Shown: positions 36,201 through 47,435, counted from the stretch's first letter. The stretch is 64,000 nt of DNA from Xiphias gladius (GCF_016859285.1 NC_053411.1:4724316-4788315); one strand, 5' to 3'. Made by a program: numbers and translations. The notes: generated from the letters alone by a model not told the origin.

Positions 36201-37145
36201 GGGCTAGGCTTCTAGGTTCCAATTAAGTGAAATCTTAGTGCTACAGCATAGAATGATCTTTTAACCAGCAGTGTGCTTCCAACTTTGTGGCAACAGGTTG
36301 TGGAAGGCTCTTTCCTATTTTGTCATGTGCACAAAGCTAGGTTTATTGAAAACAGCTTTCCCCAGAGTCCTGACCTCAACCCCATCCAACACCTTTGGGA
36401 TGAACTGGAATGTCGACTATGAGCCAGGTCCTACCACCCTACATAAACGGGAGCAAATCCCCCCAGCCAGGTTCAAAAGTCTTGTGGAAAACCTTCCCTG
36501 AAGAGTGGAGGCTGTTATAGCAGCAGATTAATGCCCAACGTCCACCAACGTTTAGCCATGTAGCCATGTAGTGCATCTTCCATCAACAGGTGATGACTTG
36601 CTAAAATGTAAATTAGATAAAGGCTAATTTGGATCTAAGAACATGGGTAAACTGGGTTAAGGTATGATTAGCCTCGAGAGTATAGCATTAAGAGGGTCTT
36701 TGACAGAATAATGCATCTGCACAACATTGTTTTAATGACTGGACTTCAAAGCCATTGATGATTATGACTACCAAGAGACTGCTCACTCATTATCTGTAGT
36801 CCGCAACAATTTAGCCTGCAGGCTGTTATATTACATGATGAGGAGATGGCGAGCGCTGTGGTGCTTTGGTAACCGATTTAGTTAGACGGCTGACCCTAAT
36901 GTTGTTATTGTACAAAGAAGATGGATGGAGAAAGTCAAATCTCTCTCTCTCTCTCTCTCCCTCCCTCTGGCCTGTCCCTGTTGAGGAGCAGAAAACTGGG
37001 AGAGCGGAGAAATGAAGTGACATCATCAGCGTCAGCCACATTCCTGCGGAGGGAGGGGGTGAGGAGGAGGGGGAACGAGGGAAGAGGAGGAGGAGAATGT
37101 CCCAAAACTTTTGAGGTTACAGGACCGACATCCCCCCTCCCCCCT

Positions 37146-37190
<45 letters not shown>

Positions 37191-40100
37191 AACGCATCCA
37201 TTCTACCTCCCTCTGCTTGTGTGTGTGTGTGCATGTTTTCCAGAGCACGTTATGGTGTGTGTGTGTGCGCGCACGTTACAGTACATGGGCTCCTCTTCCT
37301 CATCATGTGCTCCCTGTTTTAATTCATGTGCTTCTCCTCCTGTCCCCTCCCCCATCGCCTCCCCCCAATCACCCCCCCCCCCCCTTCTCTCTCCACCGAC
37401 CAGAGGAATGCAAGAACCACATCTGGAACTTATTAGAGAGCGAGAGAGAGAAAGGGGTAGATGGAAAGAGAAGGAGAAGTAATGGTGGGGGGGAGGGAGG
37501 AGAGGAAGGAGAAAAAAGAGTCAGATTGAAAAAAAGAAAGAATTCCAGGAGGGGACAGAAAGAGAGAAAGAGTGAACTTTGGTTAGCAGAAAAGGGCTCA
37601 TGTTGCGAGAGAAAGCCAAAGAAACGAAAAAGAAAGTTAACAGCAACAGCGATTAATGCCAATTAACCTCAGCGGGGACAGGGCAGGGGAAGAGCTTGGC
37701 TGGCACCTCAGATGTGGGTTCAATCACTCCCGATTCCAGCGCAACTGTAGCCTTTGAACCGGCCTCGACCATATTCTGTCTGAATGAGCAGCTTCACTGT
37801 CCCCACTGAGGGAGCAGTCAAGCCTGAGTAATAGTCCCTTTCTCTCTGCCACTGGCCTCTCAAACCACTCCTCCTCCTCCTTCGTCCTCGTCCCTCTGTC
37901 CTCTCTCCCGGCTCGCTTTTCTTTTCAGCAAGCACACCCTCCTCCCACACCACAATACCCACCCCCCCGCCCCCCACCTCTAAAACAAACAAAAAAAAAA
38001 AAAAAAGTCTAATCACTCTCGATCAGGCTTTACCCACCTGCCCAGAAGACTACCCCTCTTTGTCCCCCTCCCTCTCTTCCCCGTCTCCCCAAAACAACTT
38101 TTTGTGTAACTGCCCCCCCCCCCGTCACCCCAAATTGGTCCTCGCTATGGCCATGCAGTTTAGGAAAACAAGGCCAATAGATTCAGTCAGATGTGATAAA
38201 GTGTTCCTCTCTTGCTCAGGGGACTCTGCATAAAGAAACATTTTTAAGGGGATGTTTTTTGTTTTTTTTTCATTTTTCTTTTTATAACTTGGATGCCCCC
38301 GGCCTGTCAAACACAATCAGATTATGGGGCCTTTAAATCCTGGAGCTTCACTTGAGAAACATTCACATAGCAGTTGAGGATGCTCAAAGGAAATGCGAAT
38401 ACTTTTGATTTAATTTATCTCCGACCACAAGTTTGATAATGAATCATCCAACTAAATACTTATCTCCGCTATCAGGTTTTTACTGCATCATCTGAAAGCA
38501 TGCATGCAAGCCTCTTTGTTCTCCAAAGCACCACTTCAAAAAGGATTATAGGAGACTCGTGTCCAGAGGAATGCCCTTAAACAAACATATCAACTGAGAG
38601 AAGCAATCAACATGTCACACATTGACAAACTCCCGCCGGGACAGAATTATGCCAAGAATTTGTTGATTGAATGGAACCCAATGGGGAACAACAGGCGTGG
38701 ACATACATTATAACATTACGGGCTCCATTCCCAGATTGAGCTTTACAACTGGTTCAGTGATTGCTTTCAGTGGCTGATGTCAATTAGAGATGCTTTTCGG
38801 TAAAAGGGCTTCATTCAGATCCCGTAAAAAACATGACCCGAATTCACATATTAACGGTAGGATGCTCCAGAGTCATATCTCGCTCTCTGGGATCGAAATG
38901 AAAAACAGACTTCTGCCTTGCTACATATGTCACTCCAGATCCACACTCTGAGCAGAAGGGGTCCAGTAAAGCACCGCAAAATGGTTCGTTAGCCTTGAAA
39001 CCATGGCAGAACGCTTTTGAAAAAGCATCATGTCGCTATAAATAGTTCTTTACGTGGTAATCAACAAGATTCTCACTGGAGTATCCTTACAAGTTTGAGA
39101 TTCTGTAAAGGGCTCATTTTTTTCTTTATCAGCTACCACTGCTCATACGCTGTATAATCTCCCCTGGCCATGATCTGAGCACAAACAAGGTCTCCCAGTG
39201 CAGTTTCAGTGGTTCATATAGCCCGCCGAGTCCCCATCCTTTTGTAACAAACTTTAGAGGTTAGATTTCTCCAGATCCGCATGAGTTTAAGGAGACAGAG
39301 GATTGGTTATGTGAGACTAGCTCAGGCTAACTACTCAGTCTTTTTATTTATTGTGAGAACATAAAAGAAACCACTTGCTGTGTGACTGAGGACTTTTTTT
39401 TCCCCCCAGCAAATGGAAAAGATTTCATGTACTAGTAGTGTCCCGAGTCACTGTATATTACTCAGTAATAGAGAGTTGCAAAATTGTAATTTATTTAGAT
39501 GAAAATGTCACAGATTATTACTGGAAAGAATGCATGAAATGTTGTAAATCAGCAGTTTTAACAGAGTGTTTTAGTACCAGACTGGATTCTTTATGAGCCT
39601 TTCCTAATTCTTCATTTTTATTTGAACTATTACAGCCCAATTTGAATCATCTACATTACACATATAGTAGCAGAACCACTACTTGCCTGATCAAACAACC
39701 CTTGAGGAACCCTTCTTTCTTTGGGTGTAAAAGCTCCCTGAATGTGTCTGACTCTTCCAACATCTGAATATTTTCTTTGCTGAGCAAAACACAGGAATCC
39801 GTCTGAGGTCTATGATTCACAGCTCGGCTGTGTGATTCAGAGCGTACAGTAAGGGCAGCAGCAGCGGATCATGGCCGCGGTCCGCCTCAAAAGGACAGGG
39901 GCTGACAAATGGTACACCTGCACTGGAGCCTTTGTCCGAGTCAGCACTTCAGACCACCGTCTGGGCTATAGGTGCAGTGCTGCAAGTCCAACCTCAATGC
40001 TCTCCTACTCATTAGGAAGTTAAAAGAGTGCGTTAACAAAGATTGATTATGCAGTAACATTTAACAGCTGTGTTAATGGTGGTGGTTGCTTGGGACTTAT

Positions 40101-42121
40101 TACCAGGTTGGTATGTAGCTACAAGGCCGGGATACTAGATCAATCGCTCCAGTGATGTTGCTAGCAGAGACTTACTATAGTTAGTGCTGGTTTGCAATAT
40201 GTATCACTGAATCTAAATAACTTAAGAACATCCTGATTCACCACGGCTTTAATTAGCTGCTCGACTAATAACCATGCAATCATTAGCACTGGTAGGCAAT
40301 TAAATGTGTGCAAATTGCAGGCCATGAAATGCTGTTTTACTAGTCTAATGAAGAGATAAGAGTCTGGGTGCTCTTAAGAAAAATGCTTCCGAACCTTCAG
40401 TAAGTGTTATCTCTCTTGAGGTGATATTCACTTCAGATCTCTGTGGATTATGCCTCCTCCTCTTACGTTTTCATAGCCAAATGCAAAAGCCACAGTGCTA
40501 CATTTGAGACCTTACATCTATCACACCATTTTAAATCTTACAGCCTCATTTACAGCCTGCTAATCTTGTCTTCGGGAAAGCCTTTGAAAGCATATATACT
40601 TGTGTTCTGAGAGCCCAACATGGAGTAATAATGGATTACACAGTTGTAACGGTGTTACGACAGACAATAGGACACATGGCTTCACACATATAAGTGGGCT
40701 GAGCATGTGTGTGTGTTTGTGTGTGTATGCGCGCTTATGTACATCTGTAGGTGCATCTGTCATGAATGGTTTATGAGTGGACAAACAGGGCAACAGCATG
40801 GGACGGACACAAGGGGACTCGATGGAGAGAGGGCAGGGGCTGTGTGTTTGTGTGTTGCAACGGTTGCCAGATTGTGTCATATGTGAAATCACGGAGCGCC
40901 AGATATGTCGATGAAAAGCCATCCGAGGCATCTGTTCCTGACTGCATGTAGACTGTCGTGTGCTTGTGTGAACCCTCGGCGGCACACTATGGGTGGATGT
41001 TTAGCATGTCAGGCCGGGCTGAGCGATACAAAGCCTGGCAGACAAGGTGACATCATCCCTTTCTATACCTTCCCTTCCCCGAACACGCCCCCTACCTATG
41101 ATGGAGCGGTCGACTGGCCAGCCAGCAGCCAGCTGTGCACGCTCCCGGTCAGCCAAGGTAGACAATGGGGGAAAAAAAAAGTGAGGTTTGCTGTTTCTGC
41201 GCCGCCACGACGACACACAGATATGCCTTGATCAAACGGGTAGCTTAGAGAAATTACAACCATCCTCTCCACCTCCTCCTTCAGCCTCCTGTCTCCTAGC
41301 AACTCGGCTACAGCTGTGATTATCATAAGCCAACAGCCTACCTGGCACCCCACAGGTATGGAGGGGGAACAGATGCATGGGTGCTGCACACACCTCCCTG
41401 TGCCGCTGGAATGCACGGAGGAAGGCAACAGAGAGGGTTAGAATGGGCTTTGTGTCAGGCACTCAGGTAGGACACCAGGACAGGAGAGGAAGAGGGGTGG
41501 CATGGGTGTGTGTGTGTGTGTGTGTGTGTGAGACAGGGGGAGAGAAGGCTAATATGAGCTGCCTTTCCCTACAGGATCACTACCGGGGCTGCTAGCCGTG
41601 GTCCCACTGACGGACGAGCCGCTCGGATGCGGTAGCAGTGTGGCAGTGCTGCTGGCATGTAGAGCAGCGCTGGTCAATCACTGTCATTCCCGTCACGTCC
41701 TCTGCGCCTCACCACGGCCCGTCTGAATAACGGCGCCGGGGGTTCGTCATATGCAAAAGGTCATCTGGGCCGGTGGGCGCGCGCGCACCGGTCATGTTCA
41801 AGTTGGACGCACGCACGTGCACGGTCGACCGCCTGTCTTCGCACGCGTCCAGAGGCGCGCGACAATGATTATTAAATAAAAAAAAGAAAGAAGAAGAAGA
41901 AAAAAAACGAAAAAAAAAAAGAAAAGTGTGGCGATCCATTGCTACGGTGCGGACACGCAGTCACACACGCTCTCTCTCGCGCAGCTGCACGTGCACGCAC
42001 ACGCGCACACAAACACACACAGACGCCTAAGGTGATCCACTGCTGCGGTTCATATGGGAATGCCATGAAATCACGCTATACGTCCGTCTCTTTTTCTCTG
42101 CCCAACACACACACACACGCG

Positions 42122-42166
<45 letters not shown>

Positions 42167-42335
42167 CTAAATGATCACCGACGGAAGGCTCTGTTTGTTT
42201 TGAAGCCTCCGTGGCTTTACACAGTTTTAAATTTAAACACCGCTCGCCGTTAGTTCTGCGCTTGGGGCCGGAGAGAAATGCAGTCCTACCTGTTTGAAAA
42301 CTCAACGCCAAACTCAGGAGCAGCAGCCTCTGCAT
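12162..42335 (-). CDS. kirrel1: Kin of IRRE-like 1 (Neph1), Ig-superfamily adhesion receptor, complete, 15 coding exons
   Basis: Single-pass adhesion protein of the nephrin/Neph family (slit diaphragm, myoblast and neuronal contacts). Exons in order: 42290-42335, 28476-28625, 23550-23699, 23312-23469, 23029-23179, 22549-22654, 22119-22267, 21795-21922, 20680-20806, 20270-20370, 17977-18193, 17104-17211, 16681-16808, 16290-16367, 12162-12824; total 2460 nt, 819 aa plus TGA (human 757). Each of five Ig domains spans two exons: about residues 20-115, 116-218, 219-303, 304-388, 389-494. The membrane segment is at about 497-522 ([20 protein letters not shown] onward), followed by RQRKG. The tail keeps [10 protein letters not shown], whose tyrosines are the Fyn/Grb2 sites known in mammals, and ends [11 protein letters not shown]...RMQTHV, a PDZ ligand known to bind ZO-1. 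The match to KIRREL1 rather than KIRREL3 rests on [14 protein letters not shown] and [14 protein letters not shown]. The extra length lies in a Gly/Pro/Ser-rich tail region. Confidence 0.95.
12825..16289 (-). other. kirrel1 intron 14; no exon or repeat family recognised
   Basis: 3.5 kb, AT-rich, with short A/T runs and an AAGAAG tract near 14203-14220. No conserved protein frame on either strand. Confidence 0.5.
17104..17211 (-). CDS. kirrel1: kirrel1 coding exon 12, transmembrane segment
   Basis: Encodes [16 protein letters not shown], then a Leu/Ile/Val/Phe run and FYRQRKG. It is flanked upstream by a (CT)n pyrimidine tract (plus strand GA repeat, 17224-17254) that probably serves as the splice-acceptor tract. 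Confidence 0.93.
17224..17254. repeat. (GA)n tract next to the kirrel1 exon 12 acceptor
   Basis: GA dinucleotides on the plus strand, read as (CT)n in the transcript just upstream of CACCCCCATTTCAG. Confidence 0.9.
18819..19050 (+). mobile_element. Short dispersed repeat, copy 1 of a recurrent family
   Basis: Contains GAATTTTGGGAAATATGCTC, GAGAGTTAGATAAGAAGACT, then GGAAAGACTTG...GGGAAACAGCTAGC. The second half recurs at 48414-48600 and 51776-51950 in the same orientation. It looks like a non-autonomous fish repeat; no coding frame, family name not assigned. Confidence 0.65.
21440..21580 (+). mobile_element. Fragment resembling the 5' part of the same dispersed repeat
   Basis: AGAAGTTTGACATTTTGGGAAATACACTGATTCG parallels the left end of the 18819 copy (split here: GACATTTTGGGAAATACACT). 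The remainder diverges. Confidence 0.4.
24129..24209. repeat. (CA)n microsatellite, about 40 units
   Basis: In kirrel1 intron 2, about 430 nt upstream of exon 3; (UG)n in the transcript. Confidence 0.97.
24740..25260. repeat. Polypurine-rich stretch in kirrel1 intron 2
   Basis: About 0.5 kb strongly biased to A and G on the plus strand, built from imperfect GAAGGGAG/AGAGAAAG words. It produces a meaningless 187-codon frame on the other strand. Confidence 0.8.
25300..28475 (-). other. Rest of kirrel1 intron 2; nothing coding seen
   Basis: Contains G-runs near 26221-26231 and 26680-26687. I could not identify a gene or a named repeat. Confidence 0.45.
29440..30290. repeat. Pyrimidine-rich region in kirrel1 intron 1
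   Basis: T/C-rich on the plus strand with many CTCTCT and CCTCCC words, broken by short mixed segments. Confidence 0.65.
36280..36545 (+). pseudogene. Tc1/mariner transposase C-terminal relic
   Basis: Reading across frames gives [16 protein letters not shown], the hallmark of the DDE catalytic region end in Tc1-like transposases, then a decayed tail including GGCTGTTATAGCAGC. It has stops and shifts, so is inactive. Confidence 0.7.
36940..36966. repeat. (CT)n microsatellite
   Basis: CT units on the plus strand ending in CCCTCC. Confidence 0.85.
37148..37192. repeat. (CA)n microsatellite with CAAA interruptions
   Basis: In kirrel1 intron 1; (UG)n in the sense transcript. Confidence 0.9.
41506..41531. 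repeat. (TG)n microsatellite
   Basis: TG units on the plus strand, one of only two such tracts in this orientation. Confidence 0.9.
42105..42164. repeat. (CA)n(CG)n(CA)n compound repeat
   Basis: CA units, then alternating CGCGCGCG, then CA units again, about 125 bp inside kirrel1 intron 1. The whole tract alternates purine and pyrimidine. Confidence 0.95.
42290..42335 (-). CDS. kirrel1: kirrel1 coding exon 1, signal peptide
   Basis: Encodes [15 protein letters not shown] plus the first base of the next codon, donor GTAGGA. The leucine-rich core is a secretion signal; cleavage probably falls near VWTA/RFSQ, at the start of exon 2. Phase 1 joins exactly to exon 2, 13.7 kb away. Confidence 0.85.
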
Positions 42336-42660
42336 GGTTCAGCCGACCAATAAGTCCGTTATTGGCTCAGACCTCCGTGGGGACCGCATCAAAAAGCGGG
42401 AGTTTCCGGACTTGAACGATAATTCTACAAAGAGCAATAATCCTGCGGCGTCGGCCCTCCTCGCTGGTCCCCGGACTCGGGCTGGACTCGCTCGGCTTCT
42501 ACACCATTCCACTGCCTTTTTTTTTTTTTTTCGCCTCTCTCCTCTTCTTCGCTCCCCAGCGCCAGCCCGTTCTCCACTCTACACTGAGGCGGTCGAGCGA
42601 GCAGCGATGGCACACTCCACTTCCGGCCCCGACCTTCAAAATAAAAACCCGAATGGAGGA
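42336..42660 (-). promoter_or_regulatory. Candidate kirrel1 5' UTR and promoter region
   Basis: CpG-containing, GC-rich sequence directly upstream of the start codon, with a T-run (42518-42531) and AG-rich minus-strand patches. The transcription start and any upstream untranslated exon cannot be fixed from sequence alone. Confidence 0.45.
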
Positions 42661-43480
42661 AGACGGTCGACTGCGCTCACGGAAATAAGATCAACAGTAT
42701 ATAATCGTGTATTATCAGTACATGGCGTGATTATTTATCATATGCATTACACATTTGTTCTTACATTCATAGTGTGTATGCGTCTGTGAAATTCAATTAG
42801 CCTCACTCTGTAATCTTGTACAGCCTTCAAAAACGCATGTGACTTAAGCCATCTGACAAAACACTGTAGTAATATTGTCAAGGTCACTGATGTTCCTATG
42901 ATGACTCTTGGGAGGGCTGCTTCCATATGGAATTCACTTTTTCCGTGACCATAAGGAATGTTTTCTTCAAAGGTTACGTTCTTGTCTGCAGCTTTTGCCC
43001 TGAAACCATTTTCTTTAGAAGTATAAGAAAAACATCCGTTGGTCTGATGTGTAGCCCAGAACCTCTTTTGGCAATTGTCCCTTTTCGGAACCTTTTTGGA
43101 GACGTTAAGGGATTCCTGATGGTACCGGGTTTTATGTCTAGGCAATGTGCTTTTAGCTTTCTAAAAGTCTGGTAGAAATCAGCAAAGGCATGTTTATAAT
43201 TTAATAATTAAACTGGGGCAAATAAACTATATCCATATGCAAAATATAACACTCAATTTAGAACCATAATTTGTAAGACTAATAGGGAAATAAAACAATG
43301 CTTTGCCCTCTGCTTTCCAAAAAAAAGGAAAGTTCTTAAAACAAGTGGAATGTACTCTTTTAGTCGCCGAACTGACAAAATAAAATAAAATAAAATTTCA
43401 CCCAATGTGATCACGCTCTACTTCCGGTCCTCGCTGTAATCTCTCTGACTTGACGTCATATTCTCATTAGCGGCGCATTC

Positions 43481-43506
43481 CTCTCTCTCTCTCGCTCTCT
43501 CTCTCT

Positions 43507-43537
<31 letters not shown>
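43481..43537. repeat. (CT)n microsatellite
   Basis: CT units with CG and CCCT interruptions. Confidence 0.9.
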
Positions 43538-43614
43538 ACGTCAGCAGCACCACGGCACTGCCCCCTTTTTTTTCTCCCTCTCCCTCTGGATCTTGCTTAG
43601 TCCACCAAAGGCTA

Positions 43615-43616
43615 AA

Positions 43617-43640
<24 letters not shown>
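43615..43640. repeat. Poly(A) run
   Basis: Over 20 consecutive A on the plus strand. No adjoining SINE body is recognised. Confidence 0.8.
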
Positions 43641-43647
<7 letters not shown>

Positions 43648-43869
43648 CCCACTATAAAATAAAAAAATAAATAAACCAGCTTAGAGCGGCATAATCGTTT
43701 TGACACGTTTGCTGCTTGGTTTCTGCTCTTCACAGTGAGTGTGCCATTAGGTAATGAATTCATTTTAGATAGGCATACCTTAACTTGCCTCTACACCTAT
43801 ATATCCACTTCGCTTTCTAATTCATACGCGGAGGGCACTGTAAACATCTAAATATCGACAGGAATAGCA

Positions 43870-44290
43870 TAGGAAGTATATCAGAAGACGCGGGACGCGC
43901 ATGAGGTCCGACAAATAATGTAAATTCTGCAGGAATATTCACATTACTGCCTAGAAGAGTATCCACTGCTCAGTGGGACAAGGCAGTGATGTCACCACGA
44001 TGAATGGACAGAACAGGTCCTCATTCCTGTCACACAACGCAGGCTACAGATGTCTGGGACGGTCCCCCCGGTCTCCGCAGAGAGCCGGTTCCTCCCCGTC
44101 TCCCCCGGACCGGAGGGGGAGGAGGCGACTCGCACCGAGGCTGTGCCGTCGGACCCGGGAGCGAACGTGCGTGTGCGTGTCCGAGCGCGACCGGGGCGCG
44201 GATCCCGAAATATCTGCGCGCGCGGCATGCACGCACGCACGCACATTTGACCGGCGCCGTCGTTGGCGGGATTTAGACGTAATCCCGATG
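43870..44290. promoter_or_regulatory. CpG-rich block without a recognised exon
   Basis: Dense CG dinucleotides, for example GGACCGGAGGGGGAGG, CGAGCGCGACCGGGGCGCGG and ATCTGCGCGCGCGGCATGC. It stands out from the AT-rich DNA on both sides and could be a distal kirrel1 promoter or that of a non-coding RNA. Frames here have no family match. Confidence 0.5.
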
Positions 44291-44943
44291 AGAGACGTGA
44301 GCCATTCCAATCTGAGATGCTCACCTTTTTATTTACAAAATATATGGTCTGTGCCCACCTCTCCCGGCTGACAATAACCTTTCGGACGGGCTGCGAATAC
44401 ATAAAACACAATTCCAAATGCACATGGGAACGAATTGTGAATAATAGGTTCGTTAATAATCTGCAGTACAGAGTATTTTGAGGGAAAGAATTAAATTACA
44501 ATAATTTGGTATGTTTAGCGGTTATGTTCTGAAGCGCAGACGTTGGACTCTGTGAAATGATGCTCATAAAGAAAAATGCAACTGCCAGCCTGTCACGCTT
44601 AAGGGGGTAAACGTAGAAATGCGTGAGAACGGGACAGTAGTATCACTGTAGAACAAGCGCGCTCATATGAGTAAACCTATTGCAGTCGGGACCGACATTC
44701 TTAACCGGATCTATACTCGAGATTGTTTTTCACTCGTAGTTTGATTTGAGCAGAAAAGAGCAAACCGTTCGGGGCATGCGTAGAAGAGCGGTGATGGGGC
44801 TGTGTTTCACTTTGTGTACGCTTAGATTATTGCCACATCAACGAGGAGCGACTATAAGAACATGGAAAACCTTCGACCGACACCACCGCGTCCGGATGAT
44901 AAAAAACAATCGCAGGTCTGCCGTGCGGGCACACAGAGTGACT

Positions 44944-45017
44944 CATCTCTGCCGGGACTCGAACCCGGAGCCTCTGGATTAGAAGTCCAGCGCGCTATTC
45001 CATTGCGCCACAGAGAC
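44944..45017 (-). tRNA. tRNA-Arg (anticodon TCT), intronless
   Basis: The minus strand folds into a full cloverleaf of 73 nt plus discriminator G. The acceptor stem GTCTCTG pairs with CAGAGAT (one G-T pair), anticodon arm is CTGGA-CTTCTAA-TCCAG with TCT at the anticodon, and T arm is CCGGG-TTCGAGT-CCCGG. The A box (TGGCGCAATGG) and B box (GGTTCGAGTCC) are intact. No anticodon-loop intron is present. A T6 run on the minus strand at 44901-44906 may serve as the RNA polymerase III terminator. CCA is not encoded, as expected in eukaryotes. Confidence 0.95.
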
Positions 45018-45870
45018 TGCGCCAGTACAGCCCAGGCCCGGCACGGCTTACATACTTGACATCCTCTCGCATCGCTGCTATCTGCATCCCCGCAGCATCA
45101 GGACCACTCTCGGCCGACGTGCCTGCGCTTCCCGGGGCTGAGCGCCAGAGGGCGCTGTCGCTGCATGCTACGGTGGGGAGTCGCTCAGAAGATGCGTCAG
45201 GCTAGCCGGCGTGCGGCAGGAAGTGTGGCGTACGGGCGTTAGAAAATAAAAGCGTCCCTGACTGTAGGCGGGCGTAAATGTGTGTCCTCTAGCGAGGCTT
45301 TGACTTTGAAACCGCGCCACCAGGACTTTTGTTTTAATCAAGCTAGCTTTATGCCCGTCGCTCAAAATCGCCCCGACAGAGCCGAGGCGGCGTCTGCCGG
45401 AGTCTCGTGGTCCTCGTTTCCACCCTGAAATATTATGCGCATCAGTCCACGCGTCGGTGAGTCCACGGACTGGAGAAAGAAGGAGAATCCAAGTCTCCGT
45501 CCTGGCCCTCACTGGCGGACGTTTTGAACCAGTCCGTGGAGAAATGATACGTGTTCCCGGGGTAGTGGCAGGAGTGACGGCGGACGGCGCACGGCGTCCC
45601 CCCCCCCCCGCGAGAAATAGCCTAGCTCAGTGGCGGTATGGTCAGTCTCCGGGGGAGAGCCTTCGTATGCGGCAGAACATCCAAAATGCACATGACAGCC
45701 GAAAAGAGTTTCTCAGTTTTACTTTACATTACGGCTTGTTTTTTTTTCTGCCTCCAACACTTACTTAAGACTGGCGTTTCGATGCTGTCAGAGTGCCCAG
45801 GTCCGCCTGCCCACAGCTGCTCTGCTGGGTGACCCCGCGGTTAGGAAACGACCGTATCCTCCGTTCGTTT
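45018..45870. other. Second CpG-rich stretch beside the tRNA gene; no exon identified
   Basis: Repeated CG dinucleotides from about 45100 to 45680, for example CTCGGCCGACGTGCCTGCGC and GGAGTGACGGCGGACGGCGC. No protein frame with support. Confidence 0.45.
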
Positions 45871-47100
45871 CTGGTCTTTAGGACGATTCAAACGCAGACC
45901 CCCTTTTTCCGTTTGAGTGAGAGATGACACACGGTGGCTCACCGGATGGGCCGAGGTGATCACCCCGAGATGAGACTTATCACTCATAAATTGCACAAGT
46001 GGATGTTGTGTGGATGTCATGTCAGTGGCGTGAAATTCTTATCATGGGTCCGCGTAATGTGAATACCCTAATTATCAGTCAGCCTGGTCCATTGGTTGAT
46101 AATCTTTAATTCTGGAACGGGATTTTTTTCCAAGGGAGGTTTTGTTATTTTTGGCCGGGTCACAAAAACTAAACTTACGGTATCTCCTCAAGCTTGTAAA
46201 CGTTTTCCCGGCCTTATCGCTTTATTCATTAGAAAATGAGTAAAATCTGGATTCTGGATTTGGTGCAAAGTGTTTCAGCAGTAAGGAAAAGGACAAAAGT
46301 GACAGAATGCATATATTGGAGAAACTGGAAGAAGAAAAGATGCTTTACATTACAAATGGGCTATTACATAGATGTGTTTTTGCAAAAATTATGAGGAGTG
46401 ATTTAAAAACAACCTAAATTCTAAAGAAGTAGCTCCTTACTCCAGAGTGACCACATCGTTAAACTCTTACACACATTGTTTAATCTTCACACAAAACACT
46501 GATTCAACTTCTGTGAAGCTTCTCAGTCAGTCAGCCAGCGCACGGTATTTCTAGAAACTGGCATCAACTGGCGTCAACTGGCCAACTCAGCACAATTTTG
46601 TGAAAAAAAATATCATTGCGGATTTTACAGACATACACAAAAACACTGTTACTTTTTATTTCATAACCTTAAAAAGGTTATGAACCTACCTTGCGCCCTT
46701 CAAAATAACTACTTAGTAAGCTAAGCTGACCTGCTGCTGGGTCCAGCTACATAAGAGTATTTATCATCATTTACATATCTGAGTAAACCTCAGATATGCT
46801 ACTCTGTGGTCCCTGGTCTGATATTAAAAAAGGCAGTCTAATAATTCAAATCAGAAAAATATTTATCTATAAAAACAGTAAAGAAACAAAACACACACGG
46901 TGGTAGTGACATCATATGAACTATCGGTGACAGATCGCTTATTTCTCTGATAAAAGTCCCCAGAGCCCAAGATGATGTCTCAAGTTGTTGCTTGCTTTGC
47001 CTGACCATTAGTCCAGAAATCACCCCTGAATATTTCATTTGAAATGATATAAAACAAAGAAAAGCGGGAAAATTCTCACACCAGCTGGGACCAGCAAATG
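45871..47100. other. Intergenic DNA between the CpG block and receptor A; nothing recognised
   Basis: AT-rich sequence with no convincing exon on either strand. Minus-strand AATAAA candidates for the end of the upstream receptor gene occur at 46655-46660 and 46221-46226. Confidence 0.4.
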
Positions 47101-47115
47101 TCTAGCATTTATGTA

Positions 47116-47121
47116 TTTAAT
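47116..47121 (-). terminator. Candidate variant polyadenylation signal ATTAAA for receptor A
   Basis: ATTAAA on the minus strand about 860 nt past the stop codon. Weak on its own; AATAAA copies lie further downstream. Confidence 0.25.
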
Positions 47122-47155
47122 GCTTGGTAGATGCTAAAACAATCAACTGATTACC

Positions 47156-47182
47156 AAAAAAAAAAAAAAAAAAAAAAAAAAA
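47156..47182. repeat. Poly(A) run on the plus strand
   Basis: Around 27 consecutive A. A similar run lies at 47812-47834. Confidence 0.85.
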
Positions 47183-47308
47183 GCGAGTCACTGTCTGAAA
47201 ATGTATTGCAGCAGAACGTCTAGGGACACATGGTTGTATAGATCAGCCCGTTCTCTTTCGATTCAATGTTGCTCAACTCTCGATGTCTTCCCATTTCCCA
47301 TGAGGCCC

Positions 47309-47435
47309 TGCGGCTGGGGTTGCAACAGCTGCATGTCGTGACCCCGTGGGAGTCTTCCAAAGTAGTGCCTGAAGCGGAGCGGCTCGCTGGGGGGGGGGGG
47401 CTTATGTATTATTTAGTTATTTAGTGGAAACAACG
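47309..47435 (+). repeat. 127-bp duplicated sequence, copy 1
   Basis: Runs from TGCGGCTGGGGTTGCAACAG to TTTAGTGGAAACAACG and is nearly identical to 51951-52080 in the same orientation, with about two to three substitutions plus a difference in a G-run. Confidence 0.9.

Larger units (their letters stand above)
28626..42289 (-). other. kirrel1 intron 1 (13.7 kb)
   Basis: Separates the signal-peptide exon from the first Ig exon. It holds a pyrimidine-rich region (about 29440-30290 on the plus strand), a Tc1-like relic (about 36280-36545), CA/TG and CT microsatellites and an A-rich GAAA tract near 41875-41925. No exon of another gene is recognised on either strand. Confidence 0.6.

Noticed and set aside
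43973-44423. Arg-rich frames of 130-140 codons on both strands
   Set aside because: Fall in the CpG-rich block, with no codon structure or homologue recognised, and both strands are open equally.
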